A stretch of 64,000 nucleotides of DNA from Zygosaccharomyces rouxii (Eukaryota > Ascomycota > Saccharomycetes > Saccharomycetales > Saccharomycetaceae): assembly GCF_000026365.1 (NCBI RefSeq), contig NC_012996.1, forward strand, positions 744,001-808,000, in the 5' to 3' direction. The notes under the pieces are model-generated. The model was given only the letters and a program-made list of their open reading frames with translations. It made no database searches and was not told the DNA's origin. This document shows positions 10,200-16,319 of the stretch, one piece after another; within the stretch, counting starts at the first letter, position 1, and every line of letters starts with the position of its first letter. The position numbers and the translations under genes are program-made.

Positions 10200-10207
10200 T
10201 ATAAAAG
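10200..10207 (+). promoter_or_regulatory. Orphan TATA box facing the inverted-repeat element
   Basis: TATAAAAG on the plus strand lies about 90 bp before the 45-bp inverted repeat and over 1 kb from HOP2. It points away from MIG1, so it does not serve either flanking gene in an obvious way. It could drive an unannotated or non-coding transcript. Confidence 0.4.
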
Positions 10208-10291
10208 GGGAGGTACGCGGTGGCAATACGATAGTGGCTGGAACTCCAACATCTCTCACACGCTGACACACTTTCTTTGACGTCGGCGGCC

Positions 10292-10471
10292 TGTTCTTTT
10301 GAAAAAGAACCAAAACCGTTCTTGCTCGCTGCGCTCGCAACCCTGCACACCAGGGAGGATCTGAGGGTGTATGTGTATTGAGGGTATTGTTGAATTGGAC
10401 CAGCATCGTATACTTGAGACACTTGAGAGCGCAGCGAGCAAGAACGGTTTTGGTTCTTTTTCAAAAGAACA
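10292..10471. repeat. 180-bp element with perfect 45-bp inverted repeats
   Basis: Positions 10292-10336 and 10427-10471 are exact reverse complements over 45 bp, separated by a 90-bp spacer. The outer 18 bp of each arm are themselves nearly palindromic (GTTCTTTT, 2 bases, AAAAGAAC). The inner part is GC-rich, with a TTGCTCGCTGCGCTC core. I see no clear target-site duplication and no transposase, so it could be a MITE-like relic, a structured RNA gene, or a cruciform-forming repeat. Confidence 0.9.
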
Positions 10472-10579
10472 AATGAATGTATGTGTATGTATTTCTGGTA
10501 TTGCAGGAAATAGGACAAGATAGTTTACTAGCGAACGGAAAGGCAGTCCACACAGATGGAGCCCGTTTGAAGAGTATTG

Positions 10580-10589
10580 TAGCCGCCGA
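10580..10589 (+). promoter_or_regulatory. Distal URS1 (Ume6) site upstream of HOP2
   Basis: TAGCCGCCGA is an exact match to the URS1 core bound by Ume6, which represses early meiotic genes in mitotic cells. It lies about 650 bp from the HOP2 start in the MIG1-HOP2 divergent region. Confidence 0.6.
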
Positions 10590-11034
10590 GGTGAAACCCT
10601 TGCTTTGGTAGTCTAGGCAGACGGGCGGCCGGTATATATTTGCGTCTTTAAGGGAACTGGTACCGGGGATCGTATACTTCCTGCCGGGGTATTGCCGGCG
10701 CGTAAGAAGGGCAGCCACGACACAGCGTGAATTATGTGTGCTGAGCGATGAATATTTGAGCCTCGCTGCCGTTTATGACAAATGCGAAATTGAGTTGGTG
10801 GTTAAAGCACTGCCAACAAGACCCGAAATTCAAACTCCGACCCGTGAGATATCGCCCGGGATCGTGAGCAAATAAAGGAAAACGGAGATCTGATTTTTCT
10901 CGCTAACAATAGAAGCTTTGGCACCAGGGGAGACTGGCTCAAAAACTTTTGAACAGCATGTAACATGTAACCATTACATACACTTGACAAAATTAATGGC
11001 TGTGGCCTTCTAAGGGGAGCTGCTATTCTTGGAA

Positions 11035-11044
11035 TAGCCGCCGA
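11035..11044 (+). promoter_or_regulatory. Proximal URS1 (Ume6) site of HOP2
   Basis: TAGCCGCCGA, an exact URS1 core, lies 197 bp upstream of the HOP2 ATG. A partial copy, TAGCCGCC, follows at about 11097-11104. HOP2 is a meiosis-specific gene, so Ume6 control is expected. Confidence 0.75.
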
Positions 11045-11240
11045 AGCAGAAATGTGATACACCAATTTTCTTTTTCTTCCTTCCTCTCTTTTCTGATAGC
11101 CGCCATGCTTTGAGGCTCGGCGGGACGCGAAGGCGAAGGCGAAACTCCAAGCGGGGGGAGACGAGCATATATATACGCGGTATCCGTCCACTGAACAAAG
11201 CTCGCCTTTCCTTAGCACTCGGAACCATCTCGTCGGCATA

Positions 11241-11858
11241 ATGGTCAAACTAACCTCAGAGGACGCTCAAACGTTAATAGAATCGTACTTGATATCCCAG
11301 TATCGACCATTTGCCATCAATGATATAGTCCTGAACCTTCATGGACAGATTACTAAGGCAGCTGCTACCAAAGCGCTCGACTCTCTAGTACAGGAGCATA
11401 GAGTCACCGCGAAGACTTTTGGCAAAGTTATAATTTATTCATGTAATGAGAAAGAGCTAGAACTACCGGCTGGGGTTGAGAGTGATAATTTCACATTTGC
11501 TCATCTAGCAGAATTAAGAAAAGAACTCAAGGAGTTAGATTCGGACAAATCCGCAGTTACAGAGGCGTTAAACAAAGTTCTTAAAGAACCTTCCAACGCT
11601 CAATTGCTGCACTTGCAAGTGGCGCGAGAACAGGAGATTGCACATTTACAACAAGTTCTAACTAGGCTACAGGAAGATTGGGATCCAAAGATGGAACCAC
11701 TAATCAATGATCTGGTAAAAACCGATAAAACCCTCGATAAAGAATTGAAAACAAGGTTCAAGATCATGAAAAATCTATTGGCTATTGTCAAGGATACCGT
11801 GAGACCGACCGATATGGGGGAATTCTTAGAAGAGATAGGGTTTGAACAGATGGGTTAA
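11241..11858 (+). CDS. HOP2: Meiotic homologous-pairing protein Hop2
   Basis: Hop2 works with Mnd1 to stimulate Dmc1-dependent strand invasion and stop pairing between non-homologous chromosomes in meiosis. The 205-residue product (218 in S. cerevisiae) has the N-terminal winged-helix DNA-binding domain (about 8-75, including ATKALDSLVQE and KTFGKVIIYSCNE). A coiled coil spans about 90-150. The C-terminal region contains EDWDP and ends EFLEEIGFE, all diagnostic. The reading frame is continuous, whereas S. cerevisiae HOP2 is interrupted by intron sequence. Two URS1 elements upstream agree with meiosis-specific expression. Confidence 0.95.
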   Translation: MVKLTSEDAQTLIESYLISQYRPFAINDIVLNLHGQITKAAATKALDSLVQEHRVTAKTFGKVIIYSCNEKELELPAGVESDNFTFAHLAELRKELKELDSDKSAVTEALNKVLKEPSNAQLLHLQVAREQEIAHLQQVLTRLQEDWDPKMEPLINDLVKTDKTLDKELKTRFKIMKNLLAIVKDTVRPTDMGEFLEEIGFEQMG

Positions 11859-11926
11859 GGCTTGTATTCGTTGTTAGTGGACTGATCTACAACTAGGCGA
11901 ACATTTCCTTTCCCTTCCCCCCATTA

Positions 11927-11990
11927 TTATCTTTATCGCATATCACCTACACCGTACCTAATGAGCAGCGGCGATATGCGATAAAGATAA
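11927..11990. promoter_or_regulatory. 18-bp inverted repeat of GATAA motifs, urate oxidase promoter
   Basis: Arms 11927-11944 and 11973-11990 are perfect reverse complements (18 bp, spacer 28 bp). The right arm reads GATATGCGATAAAGATAA and runs into GCGC, giving GATAAG. Each arm holds two GATAA cores, the sites of the Gln3/Gat1/Dal80 GATA factors. It lies about 135-195 bp before the urate oxidase ATG and just after the HOP2 stop. Confidence 0.75.
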
Positions 11991-12122
11991 GCGCTGAAGT
12001 CTGAAGAATATATAAGAAAGGGAAATGGACTGGGATATGGAAGAGCTTGGTATCCATTAGACTACTAACACTACAACCAACCACAACAATCCAATAAGTA
12101 TTCCTAATCCCCACAATCAAAC

Positions 12123-13040
12123 ATGTCATTTTTAGCTGATTCCATCTATGGTAAAGACAATGTCAAGTTCCTCAAGGTTAAGAAGGATGCATCAAATCCA
12201 AAATTACAACAAATCATGGAAGCTACTGTTAAAGTGCTATTGAAAGGTAATTTTGATGTTTCCTACACCGAAGCTGATAATTCACCAATTGTCCCAACTG
12301 ATACCGTTAAGAACACCATTTTGATTTTGGCAAAGACTAACGATACTTGGCCATCCGAAAAATTTGCCTCTACATTAGCACTCCATTTCACTACCAAATA
12401 TGCTCATGTCTCAGGTGTCTCTATTCAGATCTACCAAGAACGTTGGGTTAAATTTAACGTTGATGGAGCCCCAAGTCAACACTCATTTGTTCACCAGGGT
12501 CCTGAAAAGAAAATTGTAGAACTAGACTACGATAAGGTTCCAGGACCTGCCCAATACAAATTGAGCACTAGTATCAAAGATTTGACCGTTTTGAAATCTA
12601 CCAATTCTATGTTTTATGGGTACAACGTTTGTGATTACACCACTTTGAAACCTACAGAGGATCGTGTTTTGTCGACTGACATTTACAGTAAATGGGACTG
12701 GTCTCCATCTAGATTAGGATCCCTTCACACTTTATCTAGCGGATCTTGTGATGGTATTTTTGATCAAGTCTATGATGAAGCAAGAGCCATAACTTTGGAC
12801 ATCTTTGCCAAAGAAAATTCTGCTTCAGTGCAAGCAACCATGTACAATATGGCTACTGAAATTTTGAAAAAGGCACCACAAGTGGAGTACGTTTCCTATG
12901 AATTACCTAACAAACACTATTTCCTATTTGACTTCAAATGGTTTAAAGGTCTAGAAAATGACAATGAATTATTCTACCCATCACCACATCCAAATGGGTT
13001 GATTAAGTGTAAGGTTGGTCGTAAGGCTTCTAAATTGTAA
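12123..13040 (+). CDS. Peroxisomal urate oxidase (uricase)
   Basis: Uricase oxidises urate to 5-hydroxyisourate with release of H2O2, the entry to allantoin and the DAL pathway. The 305-residue protein has the family length. Active-site residues known from Aspergillus flavus uricase are all visible: Lys11 (YGKDNV), Thr59-Asp60 (PTDTVKNT), Phe164 (NSMFYGY), Arg181 (RVLSTD), Gln237 (SVQATMYNM), Asn263 and His265 (LPNKHYF). The C-terminus is SKL, a perfect type-1 peroxisomal targeting signal, as expected for an H2O2 producer. S. cerevisiae has no uricase, although it degrades allantoin. The promoter carries a palindromic set of GATAA sites, so nitrogen-catabolite control is likely. It lies between HOP2 and NAT2, genes kept on opposite WGD blocks in S. 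cerevisiae. Confidence 0.97.
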   Translation: MSFLADSIYGKDNVKFLKVKKDASNPKLQQIMEATVKVLLKGNFDVSYTEADNSPIVPTDTVKNTILILAKTNDTWPSEKFASTLALHFTTKYAHVSGVSIQIYQERWVKFNVDGAPSQHSFVHQGPEKKIVELDYDKVPGPAQYKLSTSIKDLTVLKSTNSMFYGYNVCDYTTLKPTEDRVLSTDIYSKWDWSPSRLGSLHTLSSGSCDGIFDQVYDEARAITLDIFAKENSASVQATMYNMATEILKKAPQVEYVSYELPNKHYFLFDFKWFKGLENDNELFYPSPHPNGLIKCKVGRKASKL

Positions 13041-13118
13041 ATGATATATACGTTGATGGTCTAATTTTATTAATATGGTACATATACAAGGGTCCGTTAT
13101 TTTTTCATTTTCCCGATT

Positions 13119-13769
13119 TCACATCATTCCGTTAAACCACTTTTGACCCTTCGTATGAGGGTTCCTTGGCGGTTGGGTATTACTTGTGGGTTTGATAAAA
13201 TCCTTGGGGTTACCACCCTTATATCTTATACTTGCATCTTTGGACATTGTCTTGAACATTTGAGGTCCAATGTTGAACCCCCATTTTTGTAATAAACTGA
13301 CAGTCGGTGGTGTAATGGCAGCGGTAATTGGTAAACGAATAATGACTAGAGATTTATGAATCCCATATGCGATTAAGAATTCAGCCAAAAGCGTACTTTG
13401 CTTAAATTCTTGCCACCATGAACGTTGTACTTGTGAGTTGTCCTCATCTTGTTTACGGGCCATTTTATCACGTACCTCCCTAATTACTTCATCCTCACTT
13501 TTACCAAATCCAAATGCTTGTTTAAACTTGTTCAAATATACGCTAATGGTCTCTTCACCAAGTGAATGTACCATTAAGAAACAGAGTGGTAAATCAATTA
13601 GGGAAAGACCGAGGTAGACACCAAGGGCAGAGTAACCATAAGTGCTCATCAATTCTTTTATACTCTTGGGTTTTTTTACTTGTTGACTTTGGCATCTTAT
13701 AAAGCCCATGGGACGTGCCTTACTGGCACGCAAAATGGATTGTCTAAGTCCTGGTAAGCTTCTAAACAT
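13119..13769 (-). CDS. NAT2: Nat2-like mitochondrial DUF1279 membrane protein
   Basis: The 216-residue protein has a basic, Ser-rich mitochondrial presequence (about residues 1-35). It is followed by the DUF1279 region with YGYSALGVYLGLSLIDLPLCFLMVHSLG (residues about 44-71), a predicted membrane segment, and a second hydrophobic stretch at about 130-160 (LIAYGIHKSLVIIRLPITAAITPP). S. cerevisiae Nat2 (YGR147C, 288 residues) was once described as an N-terminal acetyltransferase, but the sequence shows no acetyltransferase fold. Its role is uncertain. The gene converges with the urate oxidase gene, their stops about 80 bp apart. A Reb1 site (CGGGTAA, 13868-13874) lies about 100 bp upstream. Confidence 0.85.
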   Translation of the reverse strand: MFRSLPGLRQSILRASKARPMGFIRCQSQQVKKPKSIKELMSTYGYSALGVYLGLSLIDLPLCFLMVHSLGEETISVYLNKFKQAFGFGKSEDEVIREVRDKMARKQDEDNSQVQRSWWQEFKQSTLLAEFLIAYGIHKSLVIIRLPITAAITPPTVSLLQKWGFNIGPQMFKTMSKDASIRYKGGNPKDFIKPTSNTQPPRNPHTKGQKWFNGMM

Positions 13770-13867
13770 TGGTTGGTACTGGTATTATAGGTCTGCTTGT
13801 AGTGATCTTGCTGACACTACTAGGTAATAAATCCTCGAGGCAATATCTGTACCGTATCGTATAGTAT

Positions 13868-13874
13868 CGGGTAA
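13868..13874 (+). promoter_or_regulatory. Reb1 site upstream of NAT2
   Basis: CGGGTAA matches the Reb1 consensus and lies about 100 bp before the NAT2 start on the minus strand. Confidence 0.5.
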
Positions 13875-13995
13875 CGTGTGCCAGGTGAAATGTCAGCGTC
13901 ACAAATTAATATTGAAATATTGAAATTTTAAAATAAAATAATATATATAAAAAAAGCTGAGAACGTACAATTACATAACGTCTGTGAAATTTCCT

Positions 13996-14292
13996 TTAGA
14001 AAACTGGAACCGTAGTAGTCCCGATTGAACTTGTACTGGAACCTGTAGTTGGCGTTGAAGTTGGGCTCAAACTTGAGTCTGAACTCGTTGTAGGACCGCC
14101 GCAACTCGATACATATACAACCGCTTTATAATGTTCCAAAATTGCTACTTCAACCCTACCATCTGTGGTAATCGTGGTCGTGCCTGTCGAGTATGGCGTG
14201 GTCTCTGTGGTTCCCTTACTGGGTACAGTGGTACATGACTGATCGGCATGTACAAGCGGTAACAATGGAAAGAGTATCCAATACAGCTTCAT
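13996..14292 (-). CDS. AGA2: a-agglutinin adhesion subunit Aga2
   Basis: Aga2 is the small secreted subunit that binds alpha-agglutinin. Two disulphides hold it to the GPI-anchored Aga1 on MATa cells. The 98-residue product (87 in S. cerevisiae) starts with a signal peptide (about 1-16, hydrophobic, ending VHA). It keeps the family's two Cys residues (SCTTVP and VSSCGG), the ETTPYSTGTTTITTDG segment, the EHYKAVVYVSSCGG segment and a C-terminal VPVF similar to YVF. A Ser/Thr-rich insertion precedes the end. Order agrees with S. cerevisiae, where AGA2 (YGL032C) lies between HOP2 and RPL24A. An alpha2-Mcm1-like operator is visible upstream. Confidence 0.9.
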   Translation of the reverse strand: MKLYWILFPLLPLVHADQSCTTVPSKGTTETTPYSTGTTTITTDGRVEVAILEHYKAVVYVSSCGGPTTSSDSSLSPTSTPTTGSSTSSIGTTTVPVF

Positions 14293-14439
14293 GAGTAAGG
14301 AAAGAATGAGTAACGTATTGTAATATTCTCATTCTCTCACACTCAATTCTTCTTCATTTCGATAATTGTGACTTTAAATATTATTTCAAGATTTACTACT
14401 AGTTTCAAATATTTCAATATCTTAAATTTCATGTAAGAT

Positions 14440-14470
14440 ATTGTATCCACCGCATAGGGAAAATTACATG
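14440..14470. promoter_or_regulatory. alpha2-Mcm1-alpha2-like operator upstream of AGA2
   Basis: Aligned to the a-specific-gene operator, the centre CCGCATAGGG (14450-14459) fits the Mcm1 P-box with one mismatch. The right half AAAATTACATG (14460-14470) fits the alpha2 half-site well. The left half keeps only the TGTA core (14442-14445). It lies about 150 bp before the AGA2 ATG, which is the usual distance. By analogy it would repress AGA2 in alpha and diploid cells. Confidence 0.5.
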
Positions 14471-14585
14471 GTCCCAATACAATTAGAAGCCAAGTAACAA
14501 CGTACCACCGTTTCAAGTATCGGTTTTATTAGAATCGTACAGACTACACAAAGCACACTATCTAACAGCTAGAGTGTTCTCTTCC

Positions 14586-15056
14586 TTAATGAGAAGTAGC
14601 GGCAACCTTTTGGAAGGCACCCTTAGCTTGTTGCTTAGAAACCTTTTCGCCACCACCTGCAGCTGCAGTCTTAGCCTTATTAGCTCTTCTAGCGGATCTT
14701 TCAGACTTTCTCTTTTCCTTGTCAGCCTTCTTTTTCTCTTCTCTTTGAGCTTTTCTCACATCTGGCTTCACGGCTCTTCTTTCCTTGATCAATTCCATAG
14801 AAGCACCAACAACTGGTCTTTGGGCCTTGACGGCTCTTCTGCTTCTCTTCTTGGCAACTTCTTCAGTGATGCCTTTCTTGTGGTGTCTTCTGTATAAAAC
14901 GGTCCATGCAATTCTTCTTGGGTTCTTTCTTTGCTTGAACAAAGCTGCAGACTTGGCGTTTTGGAATCTGAAGATCTTAGAGTCACCACGGACAAAAAGG
15001 GTACCTCTACCTGGGTAAATCTTACCACCAGAAAAGGAATCGATTTCAAGCTTCAT
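14586..15056 (-). CDS. RPL24: 60S ribosomal protein L24 (eL24)
   Basis: The product has 156 residues, within one residue of the yeast family. The N-terminal zinc-ribbon-like eL24 domain (about 1-60) shows KIYPGRGTLFVRGDSKIFRFQNAKS and KRNPRRIAWTVLYRRHHKKG in reduced form, lacking the zinc cysteines as yeast L24 does. A long basic helix follows (about 65-145), which in the ribosome reaches towards the 40S subunit. Only one copy is present, at the position matching both RPL24A (YGL031C) and RPL24B (YGR148C), as expected before the WGD. It is divergent from RPL30 with a 600-bp shared promoter. No intron. Confidence 0.97.
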   Translation of the reverse strand: MKLEIDSFSGGKIYPGRGTLFVRGDSKIFRFQNAKSAALFKQRKNPRRIAWTVLYRRHHKKGITEEVAKKRSRRAVKAQRPVVGASMELIKERRAVKPDVRKAQREEKKKADKEKRKSERSARRANKAKTAAAGGGEKVSKQQAKGAFQKVAATSH

Positions 15057-15656
15057 CCTTTAATCTTTACTTGTCAGTTGCAGGGGTCTCTTCCTGGGGG
15101 TTAGAATATCTCCTAGTATTCGTTGTATACTAACAATTTTGATATTTTGTCAATCTTGATGAGTTCCATTCCTCGCTCGCGTGCGTCGGTAGTGAGAGTT
15201 TGCTTACCGAGCTCCGTGTGGCGCTGGGGGTGATGGTGGGAAGGTGTCTGCTTAGCGAGTTCCGCCTAGCGAATCCGCCTAGCCTCGCGTAGGTGGAGGA
15301 CATCTCTGCCTACCCTCGCCAGAGTCCCTGCCTAGGCGCTCCGTTTTCGTCTCGCTTTGTCTCCTTCTGGTGTCTCCCATTGACAAAGACAAAGAAAAAA
15401 TTAATTTCTTATACGAAGTACATAGCGAGGTGTAATAATGTATAAACCACTTAAGCTGAGGTGTATGGAGTGACAAACAGTCACACAACTTTCACCGCTT
15501 CATCCTACCGACGCAGCTTGAAAAATTTCAACATGACAAAAGTAATACACATCGATGGAATCAAGTTATCGTTATTACTACTATTCCTCTTCCCATTATT
15601 AGCCTGTTTCGAAGATCTACAAGCAAGACCGGAGTGTTAAGCGCAAATACACAGAG
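15057..15656. other. Divergent RPL24-RPL30 promoter region
   Basis: This 600-bp region is shared by two ribosomal-protein genes. It has a GC-rich part (about 15170-15350) with imperfect 23-bp direct copies at 15201-15223 and 15249-15271 (18/23 identical) and repeated CCGCCTAGC. A Rap1-like CCATACACC can be read on the minus strand at about 15457-15465, but no perfect Rap1 site was found. Confidence 0.5.
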
Positions 15657-15662
15657 ATGGTC
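15627..15662 (+). promoter_or_regulatory. RPL30 autoregulatory kink-turn at the 5' splice site
   Basis: GACC (15627-15630) can pair with GGTC (15659-15662), which overlaps the start codon and the 5' splice site. GTGT (15634-15637) can pair with ACAC (15649-15652). Between the stems lies a purine-rich asymmetric loop, GGA opposite AGAGAT. The same arrangement in S. cerevisiae RPL30 binds free L30 and blocks its own splicing. Confidence 0.85.
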
Positions 15663-16106
15663 AGTATAATTTAGGTACGGAATTACTGCGACAGTATTGC
15701 ATCTCTCACAAAGGTGCAATGGTGTCTCGGTGCTTTCCATAATGTTTTAACATTTGATTCTAATTGCAATTATACTAACAAATTTTAACAGGCCCCAGTT
15801 AAATCCCAAGAATCTATCAACCAAAAATTGGCTTTAGTGATCAAGTCTGGTAAATATACCCTTGGTTACAAGTCCACTGTCAAGGCTTTGAGACAAGGTA
15901 AATCCAAGTTGGTCATCGTCGCTGCCAACACCCCAGTCTTGAGAAAGTCTGAATTGGAATATTACGCTATGTTGTCCAAGACTAAGGTCTACTACTTCCA
16001 AGGTGGTAACAACGAATTGGGTACCGCTGTGGGTAAATTGTTCAGAGTCGGTGTCGTTACCATTTTGGATGCTGGTGACTCTGATATCTTGACTGCCTTG
16101 GCTTAA
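15657..16106 (+). CDS. RPL30: 60S ribosomal protein L30 (eL30), spliced
   Basis: Exon 1 is only the ATG at 15657-15659. Exon 2 runs 15792-16106. Joined, they give 105 residues beginning [17 protein letters not shown], the same length as S. cerevisiae L30, with the L7Ae/L30e RNA-binding fold and the conserved [15 protein letters not shown] and NNELGTA segments. L30 is a 60S protein that also binds a kink-turn in its own pre-mRNA to repress splicing. The elements needed for that are present at the exon 1 boundary. The exon 2 reading frame stays open upstream only to an in-frame ATG-less stretch, so the splice is required for a proper N-terminus. Confidence 0.97.
15660..15791 (+). other. RPL30 intron
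   Basis: This is a 132-nt spliceosomal intron. The 5' splice site is the non-canonical GTCAGTAT instead of GTATGT, as in S. cerevisiae RPL30. The branch point is a perfect TACTAAC at 15773-15779, and the 3' splice site AACAG ends at 15791. Confidence 0.95.
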
Positions 16107-16319
16107 AGTTAATCGGATTTCATTTAGAAGTGTTATATATACAGTATAATATAATATGGTTTCCACTATCTAATTTGTAATTGCTTTTTCTCTCTTTTCG
16201 ACATGCTTGTGCTATAATCTTGCTACGATTGCATGTGATAATGGCAAAGATCTATATAAAGGGTCCTCGGAGTTTACAATAAAGGTCTCTAAGATAGAGT
16301 TACATCAACAACTCTAATA

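Larger units (their letters stand above)
9787..11240. other. GC-rich MIG1-HOP2 intergenic region
   Basis: This 1.45 kb divergent region contains no recognisable gene. Several overlapping minus-strand open frames (for example 10156-10518) look like chance products of high GC. It does hold a plus-strand TATAAAAG (10200-10207), a 45-bp inverted repeat (10292-10471), two URS1 elements (10580-10589 and 11035-11044) and a TATATATA tract (about 11167-11174) before HOP2. Confidence 0.6.

Noticed and set aside
10156..10518. 120-codon minus-strand open frame over the inverted repeat
   Set aside because: It runs through both arms of the inverted repeat and GC-rich DNA, has no family resemblance, and overlaps other equally long frames. 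A chance product of composition.
14574..14897. 107-codon frame antisense to RPL24
   Set aside because: A shadow of a highly biased ribosomal-protein gene, with no independent support.
15533..15640. 35-codon frame with a hydrophobic core just upstream of RPL30
   Set aside because: It looks like a small signal peptide, but it ends inside the kink-turn and would lie in or before a leader that is short in S. cerevisiae. No conservation can be shown.
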